From: Hymenobacter radiodurans
GTDB taxonomy: Bacteria > Bacteroidota > Bacteroidia > Cytophagales > Hymenobacteraceae
Assembly: GCF_004355185.1 (NCBI RefSeq)
Contig: NZ_CP037922.1
Coordinates: forward strand, 3,318,001 to 3,382,000
DNA length: 64,000 nt
Direction of reading: 5' to 3'
Positions 27,794 to 36,449 of this stretch are shown here, one piece after another; the first letter of the stretch is position 1, and every line of letters starts with the position of its first letter. The notes under the pieces were generated by a model. It had not been told where the DNA came from. It saw only the letters and a list, made by a program, of their open reading frames with translations, and ran no database searches. The position numbers and the translations under genes are program-made.

Positions 27794-29125
27794 ATGAAAG
27801 CTCTTTTTGCCCTGCTCCCGCTGATATTCACGGCCTTCTGTCTGCCCTTCCAAGCAGAGATGCCTGAACCGAAAGGTGTCGCCCCTAAAGATTACATTAT
27901 CACGGAATTTGGGGCGGGCTCCGACAGCACCCAGCTCAGTACTGAGGCCATTCAGCGCACCATCGACAAAGCCAATGCCGACGGCGGCGGCACCGTCGTG
28001 ATTCCTAAAGGAGTGTTTCTGAGCGGGGCCCTGTTTTTTAAGCCGAACACGCAGCTGCGCTTACAGGCAGGCGCCAAACTCAAGGGCTCCGATAATATCG
28101 CTCACTACCCCCTCATTCCTTCGCGGATGGAAGGCCAAAGTCTGGATTACTATGCGGCGCTCGTCAACGCTTACCAGGTGAATAACTTTCGGATAACGGG
28201 CCCCGGCACCATCGACGGCAATGGGCTACGGTTCTGGAAGAACTTCTGGGCGCACCGCGATTCTATGCAGAAAATTGGCAAATCGTCTACCAATCTGGAG
28301 GTGCACCGTCCCCGCCTACTCTTTATCTGGGGCTGCAACAACGTAACCATTGAGAATGTGAAGCTACACAACGCCGGCTTCTGGACCACGCACTTGTACA
28401 AGTGTACCAATGTGCTGATAGAAGGTTGTGATATTCGCTCGCCGTTCCGGCCAGTGAAGGCGCCGAGCACCGATGCCGTAGATATCGACGCGTGTAAGAA
28501 AGTGACCGTGCGCAATTGCTACATCTCCGTCAACGACGATGGCATCGTGATGAAAGGAGGAAAAGGTCCCAATGCCCAAAAACTCCCGGAGAATGGGGCG
28601 GTCGAAGACGTGCTGATTGAGAACGTTACCTTTGGAGAAGTACATGCGGCCGTAACCATGGGCAGCGAATGTATTCACGCCAACCGTATTACGGTGCGCA
28701 ATTGTTGGGTGGACAACGACCGGCCGCTCTTGCTCTTTAAGATGCGCCCCGATACCTACCAACTCTACGAGAACATCACCGTGGACAACGTGACCGGCCG
28801 CTGTGGCACTATCGTCACGCTCTCGCCCTGGACGCAGTTCTTCAACATGGCGGGCAGCACGGAAAAACCCTTTGGCACTATCCGCAACATCACCATTTCT
28901 AATGTCAAGGTGAAGTGCAAGCAGTTTGCGGTCTTGAATGGCAATCCAACCGATAAGGTATCCAACATCACCTTTAAAAACGTGGATGCTACAGCGGAAA
29001 CAGCTGCATTTCCCAATAAATACTCAGACGTGAAATTCAAGCAGGTCACCCTCAACGGTGTGGCCCTGAAGGCGGCCCCAGGGAATCAGGATGGCCCGGT
29101 GGTGAAACCCTTGAAGCCAGACTAG
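27794..29125 (+). CDS. GH28-family polygalacturonase-like hydrolase
   Basis: This secreted, probably periplasmic or surface, enzyme of 443 residues has a signal peptide in the first 20 or so residues (MKALFALLPLIFTAFCLPFQ). It is a right-handed beta-helix hydrolase: YIITEFGAGSD at the mature N terminus, GTVVIPKGVFLSGALFFK, GPGTIDGNG, then the active-site region STDAVDID (Asp) and VNDDGIVMKGGK (paired Asp), with HAAVTMGSE following. These fit GH28 enzymes that cleave pectin-type galacturonans. The exact substrate, such as rhamnogalacturonan or galacturonan oligomers, is not determined. The start at 27794 is preferred over 27767 because it gives a clean signal peptide. Confidence 0.85.
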   Translation: MKALFALLPLIFTAFCLPFQAEMPEPKGVAPKDYIITEFGAGSDSTQLSTEAIQRTIDKANADGGGTVVIPKGVFLSGALFFKPNTQLRLQAGAKLKGSDNIAHYPLIPSRMEGQSLDYYAALVNAYQVNNFRITGPGTIDGNGLRFWKNFWAHRDSMQKIGKSSTNLEVHRPRLLFIWGCNNVTIENVKLHNAGFWTTHLYKCTNVLIEGCDIRSPFRPVKAPSTDAVDIDACKKVTVRNCYISVNDDGIVMKGGKGPNAQKLPENGAVEDVLIENVTFGEVHAAVTMGSECIHANRITVRNCWVDNDRPLLLFKMRPDTYQLYENITVDNVTGRCGTIVTLSPWTQFFNMAGSTEKPFGTIRNITISNVKVKCKQFAVLNGNPTDKVSNITFKNVDATAETAAFPNKYSDVKFKQVTLNGVALKAAPGNQDGPVVKPLKPD

Positions 29126-29269
29126 TCCGTTACACAACAAGGGAACACGTGAGAGCACCCAGCGGACACCAGCCGAAGCAGAGTAGCGAGCCTAATAAAA
29201 AACCAAAACGCTTCTGCCGACCGGAATTTGATGGCACCTTTGGGGTCCATTATGCAAGTGCTGCCTGTG

Positions 29270-31318
29270 ATGAACGCAACGGAACGAGAGGAAAGAGAAT
29301 ACTTAGAAGAAATAAAGGAGCAACTGACGCTGGCTGTTCGGCGGGTTGATGACGCCGTCCGGCAGTTCTCCAACGAGCTTCGGCAGAAAAAAGAGTATAT
29401 CCACGAGCACCAGTCTGGCATGGACGATGCCGACATGGTCGCCGCCGGCCAGTCGATTAATCGCATGGCCTTTACGGGCGACGCTGCTGTTGCCCGTAAG
29501 CGGAAGCTCCTCAAGCTCACCCAGTCCCCCTACTTTGGCCGCCTGGATTTTGCCCCCCAGAATCAGGGGGCGGCGCCGGTCTACATTGGCGTGCATTCCT
29601 TTTTTGATGAGCAGCAGCGCCGCAATCTTATCTACGATTGGCGCGCTCCCATTTCCTCCCTGTTCTACGACTTCGAGTTGGGGAAAGCCTCCTACGCCAC
29701 TCCTTCCGGTACCATCCACGGCACCATCGAGCTGAAGCGGCAATACAAGATTCGGGACGGCTACCTGGAGTTCATGCTGGACAGCGAGCTGAACATTCAC
29801 GACGACGTGCTGCAACGCGAGCTGGCCAAGTCCTCGGATGACAAGCTAAAGAATATTGTTGCGACCATTCAACGGGATCAAAACGCAGTAATCCGCAACG
29901 AGACGACCTCGGTGATGGTCATTCAGGGCGTGGCCGGGTCGGGTAAAACTTCCATTGCCCTGCATCGCATTGCGTTCTTGTTGTACCGCTTCCGGGAAAC
30001 TATTGCGGCCAAAGACATTCTCATCCTTTCGCCCAACAAGGTCTTCGCGGATTACATCTCGAACGTCTTGCCCGAGCTGGGGGAAGAGCATATTCCCGAG
30101 CTAGGCATGGAAGAGCTGGCAGCCGACCTGCTCGACCCTCGGTACTCATTTCAGACCTTTTTTGAGCAGGTGTCCGCGCTGCTGGAGAAGCACGAGCCGG
30201 CGTTCATCGAGCGCATCCGTTTCAAGTCCTCGTTCGAGTTCCTCAGCCAGTTAAACCAATACCTGCTTCACGTAGAGAATACCTACTTCACCGTAACCGA
30301 GCTGCGGGTGGGCCGGACTGTGGTGCCCGGCGCATTTATTCAGCAGAAGTTCAAAGCCTACCACCGGGTGCCGCTCTTGAAACGGTTTGCGCTGGTTGCG
30401 AATGACGTGAGGGCTTATGTGCGCGATGCCGCCGGCCGGAAGCTGACCAGTCCGGAAAAAGGAATTATCGGAGAAGCCATTCCGCGCATGTTCCGGTTTC
30501 ACCATGTGTCGGACCTATACCGGGATTTTTACCGCTGGATCGGCCGGCCCGAACTCCTTAAGCTTGACCACCGCCTGCACCTGGAATTCGCGGATGTCTT
30601 TGCCCTGATCTACCTGCGCCTGCGCCTGGAAGGGCTGGCTCCTTACGACCACGTGAAGCACTTGCTTGTGGACGAGATGCAGGATTATACTCCCGTGCAA
30701 TACGCCGTCCTGTCTCGCCTGTTCAACTGCCGCAAGACTATTCTGGGCGATGTCAGCCAGACAGTGAACCCTTACAGCGCGTCTTCCGCCGAAACTATTG
30801 AGCGAGTATTTCCGCAAGCCGAAGTTGTCAAGCTCTACCGGAGCTACCGCTCGACTGTGGAAATCACGGCCTTCGCGCAGCGCATCACCCCCAACCCGGA
30901 TATCATCCCGCTGGAACGGCACGGGCAAGAGCCCGCGATGGTGCGCTGCAACAGCCACGAGGAGGAGTTAGAAACCATCCAACAGGTAACTCTCTCCTTT
31001 CAAAACGCCGGTCATCATTCTCTGGGCATTATCTGCAAAACCCTCCGCCAAGCCGAGCAGGTGTATGAGGCCCTAAAAAAAGCCCCCCACATTCAGTTAC
31101 TCACGGCCGAGTCCACCACTTTTAAGGAAGGGGTCGTCATCACCACTGCTCACTTAGCCAAGGGACTTGAATTTGATGCGGTTTTGGTGCCCTTTGCCTC
31201 TGCTGGTAATTATAGGACGGAAGTAGATAAAAGCATGCTCTACGTCGCCTGTACTCGAGCCATGCACCAACTCACCTTGACGTACTCCCATACGATAACA
31301 GCTTTCTTGGCTTCCTAA
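29270..31318 (+). CDS. HelD-like superfamily 1 helicase (RNA polymerase recycling type)
   Basis: At about 682 residues it begins with a long charged coiled-coil region (REEREYLEEIKEQL...) as in HelD, which inserts into RNA polymerase. Next come YIGVHSFFDEQ and YDWRAPISSLFYDFELG, typical of HelD. The Walker A motif is VIQGVAGSGKTSIALHR (about 225) and motif II LLVDEMQDYTPVQY. Motif VI-like residues are at VACTRAMHQLTL. HelD-type ATPases remove stalled RNA polymerase from DNA; that role is inferred by homology. The start at 29270 (MNATEREE) is chosen among several upstream ATGs. Motif copies at 29552 (encoding FAPQ) and 31082 (encoding KKAPH) lie inside. Confidence 0.85.
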   Translation: MNATEREEREYLEEIKEQLTLAVRRVDDAVRQFSNELRQKKEYIHEHQSGMDDADMVAAGQSINRMAFTGDAAVARKRKLLKLTQSPYFGRLDFAPQNQGAAPVYIGVHSFFDEQQRRNLIYDWRAPISSLFYDFELGKASYATPSGTIHGTIELKRQYKIRDGYLEFMLDSELNIHDDVLQRELAKSSDDKLKNIVATIQRDQNAVIRNETTSVMVIQGVAGSGKTSIALHRIAFLLYRFRETIAAKDILILSPNKVFADYISNVLPELGEEHIPELGMEELAADLLDPRYSFQTFFEQVSALLEKHEPAFIERIRFKSSFEFLSQLNQYLLHVENTYFTVTELRVGRTVVPGAFIQQKFKAYHRVPLLKRFALVANDVRAYVRDAAGRKLTSPEKGIIGEAIPRMFRFHHVSDLYRDFYRWIGRPELLKLDHRLHLEFADVFALIYLRLRLEGLAPYDHVKHLLVDEMQDYTPVQYAVLSRLFNCRKTILGDVSQTVNPYSASSAETIERVFPQAEVVKLYRSYRSTVEITAFAQRITPNPDIIPLERHGQEPAMVRCNSHEEELETIQQVTLSFQNAGHHSLGIICKTLRQAEQVYEALKKAPHIQLLTAESTTFKEGVVITTAHLAKGLEFDAVLVPFASAGNYRTEVDKSMLYVACTRAMHQLTLTYSHTITAFLAS

Positions 31319-31656
31319 AAAACGATTGATTCGCTTTTCCCTTCGCACCTTAAACCATTTCAGCATAGTAGTAACGCATAGGAACATTCTTGAAAATCTA
31401 TCCGCTTTCACGGAATAAAGGCGATATTTTCGATGAGGTCAAGTACTCCCGATTTAATGCCGTTGTTATCCTCACCATCTGGCTGGGTGTCGAAACCAAC
31501 GCTACGGCCACCGACACGTAGATTAAATAAGACCTACGGTTAACCCGCACAGTCGGACCTACTCTGTAATATATAGGTAGCCAAGGCAGCGGTACTAGAG
31601 TACATAAGCCTTTTAGCTACCAGCATCTGTTTTCTATCCTCTCACTCTCCCTAGCA
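31319..31656. other. Intergenic region with a possible gene remnant
   Basis: There is no full gene. On the minus strand at about 31405-31530 a 41-residue open stretch reads protein-like (VGGRSVGFDTQPDGEDNNG then GVLDLIENIAFIP and a stop) and has no start. It could be the 3' end of a decayed gene, but the evidence is only its composition. The rest presumably holds the promoter of the aldehyde oxidoreductase operon. Confidence 0.3.
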
Positions 31657-32283
31657 ATGAATACTGAACCTGAGCAAGGAAGCCATCACGACGACTCCCG
31701 GCGTACCTTCCTTAAACAGTCATCCCTGCTTACGGCCATGGCCTTCACGCCTGGCCCTATTGTGCAGGCCGCCGCGGCACAGCTCGACGAAACAGTAGCC
31801 GCTGCTTTCGAGAAAGTGCCGCTTAAACTAGAAGTGAATGGTGTGAAGCACAAGCTCTCAGTGGAGCCGCGCACCACCCTTCTCGACCTGCTTCGCGAGC
31901 AACTGCACCTCACCGGCACTAAGAAGGGCTGCGACTATGGACAGTGCGGCGCCTGCACCGTCCACGTGGATGGGCAGCGCATCAACTCTTGTCTGACATT
32001 AGCTGTGATGCAGGAAGGCCGCAAAATCACGACCATTGAAGGCCTAGCTAACGGGGACAACCTCCATCCTATGCAGGAGGCTTTCGTGAAGCACGATGGC
32101 TTTCAGTGCGGCTACTGCACGCCCGGCCAGATTATGTCGGCTGTGGCTTGCATCCGCGAAGGCCACGCCGATTCGGAGGGCGAAATTCGCGAGTTTATGA
32201 GCGGCAACATCTGCCGCTGTGGCGCCTACTCCAACATTGTGGCGGCCATTCAGGAAGTAAAAAACGGCGGCCAAAAGGTTTAA
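31657..32283 (+). CDS. paoA: Aldehyde oxidoreductase iron-sulfur subunit (PaoA-like) with Tat signal
   Basis: This is the small [2Fe-2S] subunit of a xanthine-oxidase-family enzyme. Its 208 residues begin with a twin-arginine signal (SRRTFLKQSSLLTAMAF), indicating export of the folded complex to the periplasm. The first cluster motif is GCDYGQCGACTVHVDG and the second is FQCGYCTPGQIMSA with GNICRCGAYSNI. Electrons pass from the molybdenum site through these clusters to FAD. It is the first gene of a tight three-gene operon, 10 bases before the FAD subunit. The small-FAD-large order and Tat signal match periplasmic PaoABC. Confidence 0.92.
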   Translation: MNTEPEQGSHHDDSRRTFLKQSSLLTAMAFTPGPIVQAAAAQLDETVAAAFEKVPLKLEVNGVKHKLSVEPRTTLLDLLREQLHLTGTKKGCDYGQCGACTVHVDGQRINSCLTLAVMQEGRKITTIEGLANGDNLHPMQEAFVKHDGFQCGYCTPGQIMSAVACIREGHADSEGEIREFMSGNICRCGAYSNIVAAIQEVKNGGQKV

Positions 32284-32293
32284 CAGCGCAGCA

Positions 32294-33277
32294 ATGAACC
32301 AGTTTCAATACGTACGGCCGAGCAAGCAGAAAGCCGCCATCGACACGTTGGCCAAAGATGCCAACGCACAGTTTATCGCCGGCGGCACCAACCTGCTGGA
32401 TCTGATGAAGCGCGGCATAATTGCCCCCCAGAAGCTTATTGACATCAACCGACTGCCGCTCACCAAAATCGAGAGTCAAAACGACAGCATCCGCATTGGT
32501 GCACTGGCCTTGAACGGCACCGTAGCCGAAGACAAGCTGGTGCTGGAGCGGCAGCCGCTGCTTGCTCAGGCGCTGAATGCTGGTGCTTCGGCCCAATTGC
32601 GCAACATGGCAACGGTGGGGGGCAATATGTTGCAGCGCACCCGCTGCCCTTACTTCTACGATACAGCCCTGCCCTGTAACAAGCGCGAGCCCGGCTCGGG
32701 CTGCGGAGCGCTGGAAGGCTTCAACCGCATGCATGCCATTTTTGGCTTCTCGGATAAGTGCATCGCCGTGCACCCCTCCGATATGAGCGTGGCTCTAGTG
32801 GCCCTTGATGCCATGGTGCTGGTAAGCGGCCCTAAAGGCGACCGGCGTATTCCCTTCAACGACTTTCACCGCCTGCCCGGCGACACGCCCCAGCGCGACA
32901 CCAACCTCGAACAAGGTGAACTGATTACGGCCGTGGAGGTGCCCGATGGACCCTTCACCAAGCATGTGCACTATCAGAAGGTGCGTGAGCGCGCCTCCTA
33001 CGCCTTCGCGCTTCTGTCCGTGGCTGCGGCGCTGGACCTTGACGGCAGCAACACCATCAAAGCCGCCCGCTTGGCTATGGGCGGCGTCGCCCACAAGCCC
33101 TGGCGCCTGCTGGCAGCCGAGCAAGTATTAGTCGGCAAGCCCGCGACCGAAGAAACCTTCCGGCAGGCCGCAGAGGTGGCCATGCAAGGTGCGAAGGCCT
33201 TCCAGCACAACGCCTACAAGCTAAAGCTGGGACCTAATACCATCATTCAAGCACTGAAAACCGCCGCTGCCGCCTAA
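32294..33277 (+). CDS. paoB: Aldehyde oxidoreductase FAD-binding subunit (PaoB-like)
   Basis: This 327-residue medium subunit begins MNQFQYVRPSK and contains the FAD-binding FIAGGTNLLDLMK segment (about 31-43). NMATVGGNMLQRTRCPYFYD follows, with the extra Cys-rich RCPYFYDTALPCNKREPGSGC segment seen in PaoB-type subunits that carry a [4Fe-4S] cluster. The CO-dehydrogenase flavoprotein C-terminal domain follows. It has no signal peptide and would be exported with PaoA. Two motif copies (32423 and reverse 32617) encode IAPQK and VGGNM. Confidence 0.92.
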   Translation: MNQFQYVRPSKQKAAIDTLAKDANAQFIAGGTNLLDLMKRGIIAPQKLIDINRLPLTKIESQNDSIRIGALALNGTVAEDKLVLERQPLLAQALNAGASAQLRNMATVGGNMLQRTRCPYFYDTALPCNKREPGSGCGALEGFNRMHAIFGFSDKCIAVHPSDMSVALVALDAMVLVSGPKGDRRIPFNDFHRLPGDTPQRDTNLEQGELITAVEVPDGPFTKHVHYQKVRERASYAFALLSVAAALDLDGSNTIKAARLAMGGVAHKPWRLLAAEQVLVGKPATEETFRQAAEVAMQGAKAFQHNAYKLKLGPNTIIQALKTAAAA

Positions 33278-33291
33278 CCTCCCTAGTGATT

Positions 33292-35529
33292 ATGAAAACG
33301 CCAGAAAAGCAAATCGGAGCGCGGATGAACCGGGTGGATGGCCGTCAGAAAGTGACGGGCGCCGCTACCTATTCGGCCGAATACAAGCTACCAGGCATCA
33401 CCTACGCCGTCTTGGTAGGCAGCACTATCACTAAGGGCCGTATTACGTCTATTGACACCAAGGCTGCCGAACGGGCGCCGGGGGTGTTGGCCGTTATCAC
33501 CCACTTCAATTCCCCCAAGGTGCCAGGCTTCGACACGGCGGGCAAGGACCCCTCGCAGCCGGCCACGGTGGGCGGTCCCATCAAGGTTTTCAAGGACGAC
33601 AAAATCCGCTTCAACGACCAGCCCATTGCTATTGTAGTGGCCGACTCGTTGGAGCGGGCGCGCTTCGCCGCGGGCCTGGTGAAGGGGCAATACGCGCCGG
33701 AAAAGCACCAAACTAACTTGGAAGCCAACAAGACGCAGGCTTTCCTGCCAACCTCCGCGAAGAAGAACCCGAAGCATCCCATGAATGACTACCAGCGGGG
33801 TCAGGTGGATGCCTATAAAACCGGGGCCATCAAGCTGGAAAGCGAGTACGTGGTGCCTACCGAGGTGCACCATCCCATGGAGCTACAGGCCATCACGGCG
33901 CACTGGGAAGCCCCCGACCGCCTCACAATTTACGACAAGACCCAGGGCACAATGGCCACGCGCCGCGACTTTGCCCGGGAGTGGGGCTTACCCGAAGAAA
34001 ATGTGAAGGTAATTGCCACGTACGTGGGCGGCGCGTTTGGCAACGCTCTGCACAGCTGGCCTCACGAGTCGGCTGCTATCATCGCGGCTCGGGTGGTAAA
34101 CCGGCCGGTAAAGCTCATGCTCACCCGCGAGCAGATGTTTACCATGGTGGGCTACCGGCCCTACACTTGGCAGAAACTGGGGATGAGCGCCACTCCCGAC
34201 GGCAAAATTACGGCCATCACCCACGAAGCCATCGGTCAGACCTCTACCTTCGAGGAATTTACGGAGTCGACGCTGGCCCAGACGCGCATGATGTACACGT
34301 CGCCCAACCTGACCACGCGCTACCGCATTGCCTCCCTAGATGTGAACTCGCCCATCTGGATGCGCGGCCCGGGGGAGGCGACAGGCGCATTTGCCTTAGA
34401 GTCGGCTATGGACGAAATGGCTCACCTGCTTAATATCGACCCCCTAGAATTTCGCTTGCGTAACTACACCGACCAGGACCCCGAGAGAAACCGGCCCTGG
34501 TCGAGTAAGTTTTTGAAGGAGTGCTACCAGTTGGGTGCCGAGCGCGTCGGCTGGAACAAGCGGCAGCTAAAACCCGGCTCCCTGCGCGATGGCGACTGGC
34601 TCGTCGGCTACGGTATGGGCGTGGGCACCTTCGGGGCGCACCGCGGCTCCTCGAAAGCCAACATCCGCCTGCTACCCAACGGCACGGTGCTACTGCAAAG
34701 TGCCGTCACCGACATAGGCCCCGGCACGGCTACGGCCATGACCCAGATTGCCGCCGACGCGCTGGGCCTAGCGCCCGAGAAAATCAAGTTTGAGTTGGGC
34801 AACTCCGACTTTGCGCAAGCACCTACGCAGGGTGGCTCAGCCATTGTGAACACGGTGGGTCCGGCCGTGCAGGAAGCCTGCCTAGCACTGAAGGAAAAGC
34901 TGCGCACGCTGGCGGCTCCTAGCAACGCAGCCTTTGCCTCGGCCAGAAAGGAAGACATTGTCTTTACCGACGGCTACCTCATGCTGAACAGCAATCCCGC
35001 CGCCCGTGTCCCTTTTGCCGACCTGCTCAAGCAGACCGATGGAGGCTTTGTCACGGTGGAGTCGAAGCCCCAGGGCGATGCCTCCAAGAATTACTCCATG
35101 TACTCGTTTTCGGTTCACTTTGCTGAGGTGCGGGTTCATATTCTCACCGGTGAGGTGCGCGTGAGCAAGCTGGTATCATGCGCGGATGCTGGAACCATCG
35201 TGAATGAAAAAACGGCCGGCAACCAGATGAAGGGCGGCGCCGTGGGTGGCATTGGTATGGCGCTGATGGAGCACGCCGTCATTGACGACCGGTTTGGCCG
35301 CTACATCACCAAGGATTTCGCTGACTACCACGTGCCGGTACATGCCGACTCACCGGACGTGCAGGTGGCATTCGTGAACAAGCCCGACCCCTACGTCAAT
35401 GACCTAGGTACCAAAGGCATCGGTGAAATTGCCATCATTGGCGTAGCTCCGGCCATTGCCAATGCCGTATTTAACGCCACTGGTAAGCGCGTTCGGGAGT
35501 TGCCTATTACGCCGGATAAGCTAATTTAA
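33292..35529 (+). CDS. paoC: Aldehyde oxidoreductase molybdenum-binding subunit (PaoC-like)
   Basis: This 745-residue catalytic subunit binds molybdopterin cytosine dinucleotide and oxidises aldehydes to acids. Features are RVDGRQKVTGAATYSAEY (N terminus), YVGGAFGNALHSWPHE, MRGPGEATGAFALESAMDE, TDIGPGTATAMTQIAADALG and the C-terminal GTKGIGEIAIIGVAPAIANAV. Glu in KGIGEIA corresponds to the proposed catalytic base of the family. The start at ATG 33292 is chosen over a GTG at 33286. It ends before a strong terminator, which closes the operon. No dedicated maturation chaperone (PaoD/XdhC) is next to it. Confidence 0.92.
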   Translation: MKTPEKQIGARMNRVDGRQKVTGAATYSAEYKLPGITYAVLVGSTITKGRITSIDTKAAERAPGVLAVITHFNSPKVPGFDTAGKDPSQPATVGGPIKVFKDDKIRFNDQPIAIVVADSLERARFAAGLVKGQYAPEKHQTNLEANKTQAFLPTSAKKNPKHPMNDYQRGQVDAYKTGAIKLESEYVVPTEVHHPMELQAITAHWEAPDRLTIYDKTQGTMATRRDFAREWGLPEENVKVIATYVGGAFGNALHSWPHESAAIIAARVVNRPVKLMLTREQMFTMVGYRPYTWQKLGMSATPDGKITAITHEAIGQTSTFEEFTESTLAQTRMMYTSPNLTTRYRIASLDVNSPIWMRGPGEATGAFALESAMDEMAHLLNIDPLEFRLRNYTDQDPERNRPWSSKFLKECYQLGAERVGWNKRQLKPGSLRDGDWLVGYGMGVGTFGAHRGSSKANIRLLPNGTVLLQSAVTDIGPGTATAMTQIAADALGLAPEKIKFELGNSDFAQAPTQGGSAIVNTVGPAVQEACLALKEKLRTLAAPSNAAFASARKEDIVFTDGYLMLNSNPAARVPFADLLKQTDGGFVTVESKPQGDASKNYSMYSFSVHFAEVRVHILTGEVRVSKLVSCADAGTIVNEKTAGNQMKGGAVGGIGMALMEHAVIDDRFGRYITKDFADYHVPVHADSPDVQVAFVNKPDPYVNDLGTKGIGEIAIIGVAPAIANAVFNATGKRVRELPITPDKLI

Positions 35530-35575
35530 GTTAACTAATCAAAAGGCATTTTTATACCAATAGCCTACACGTAAT

Positions 35576-35619
35576 AAAAAAAGCCTAAGCCACTGAAATG
35601 AAGTGGCTTAGGCTTTTTT
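35576..35619. terminator. Terminator after the paoABC operon
   Basis: AAAAAAAGCCTAAGCCACT pairs with AGTGGCTTAGGCTTTTTT around GAAATGA, with A and T runs on both sides. It ends both the operon (plus) and the tRNA transcript (minus). Confidence 0.9.
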
Positions 35620-35620
35620 A

Positions 35621-35697
35621 TGGTGGGCCCACTTGGAATCGAACCAAGGACCTACTGATTATGAGTCAGTTGCTCTAACCGATTGAGCTATGGGCCC
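35621..35697 (-). tRNA. tRNA with CAT anticodon (elongator Met or Ile2)
   Basis: On the minus strand a 77-base cloverleaf runs from GGGCCCATAGCTCAATCGG to an encoded CCA. The acceptor stem GGGCCCA pairs with TGGGCCC, the anticodon stem-loop has loop CTCATAA, and the T arm carries GGTTCGATTCC. CAT serves both elongator Met and, after lysidine modification, Ile2. It is not initiator-like in its acceptor stem. The sequence alone does not decide which. Confidence 0.92.
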
Positions 35698-35780
35698 GGT
35701 GCGTTCGCAACCGTATAGGTTGGTTTCGGCGGTGCAAACTACGACTTTTGCCCGTCAATTTGCAACGCTATTCTCTAAAA

Positions 35781-36449
35781 ATGCCCCCCAGCCCTGCTCC
35801 GCGCCGCTTGCCAAATCTGCTTTTCGACTTTGGCGGTGTACTCATAAACATCGATTATCAGCGCCCTATTGAGGCCATGCGCCGCCTTGCTACCAGCGGG
35901 AGCACCATCGAATACAACCAAAAAAATCAGTCGGAGCTATTCGACCTGCTCGAAACCGGACGCATCACGCCGGCCGAGTTCCGGGAAGGCCTGCGTACGG
36001 GCTACCAGCTTACCGCCACCGATGAGGAGTTGGATGCGGCCTGGAATTCTATCCTACTCGATGTGCCCGCCGACCGGCTGGCGTTGCTGGCTGAGCTGCA
36101 CGCGCAAGGTCATCAGATGGCGCTGCTCAGCAACACCAACGTGATTCATATTGAGGAAGTAAACCGGCGCCTCAAGGCTGCGTATGGATTTGAGCATGGC
36201 ATTGCGGATGTGCTGGACCGCGTGTTTTACTCCCAGGAAGTAGGGTTACGTAAGCCCGGCCCAGAGATTTTTGAGCACGTGCTGCGCGAAATGAACTGGC
36301 AGGCCGAAGAAACTCTTTTCATTGAAGACAGTTTTCAACATATCGAAACGGCGCAGCGCTTGGGCTTGCACACGCTCTTCCTAGCCCCGCCGCTTACGCT
36401 CACCGACGCTTTGCCTGCCGCTATCCGTGCCTTCACTCCCTCTGCCTGA
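35781..36449 (+). CDS. HAD-superfamily hydrolase
   Basis: This 222-residue phosphatase-like enzyme has HAD motif I LLFDFGGVLINID (the first Asp is the nucleophile; the usual DxD second position is Gly, as in many HAD-IA/DHH-type members). Motif II is LLSNTN, motif III is RKPGPEIFEHVL and motif IV is FIEDSFQHIETA. The substrate is unknown. The start ATG at 35781 lies inside a forward motif copy (AAAAATGCCCCCCAGCC), giving MPPSPAPRR. Its stop overlaps the start of the M50 protease gene by 23 bases. Confidence 0.85.
   Translation: MPPSPAPRRLPNLLFDFGGVLINIDYQRPIEAMRRLATSGSTIEYNQKNQSELFDLLETGRITPAEFREGLRTGYQLTATDEELDAAWNSILLDVPADRLALLAELHAQGHQMALLSNTNVIHIEEVNRRLKAAYGFEHGIADVLDRVFYSQEVGLRKPGPEIFEHVLREMNWQAEETLFIEDSFQHIETAQRLGLHTLFLAPPLTLTDALPAAIRAFTPSA

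Noticed and set aside
33388..34433. Alternative frames within paoC
   Set aside because: They overlap a fully conserved 745-residue enzyme and are GC-rich shadow frames.
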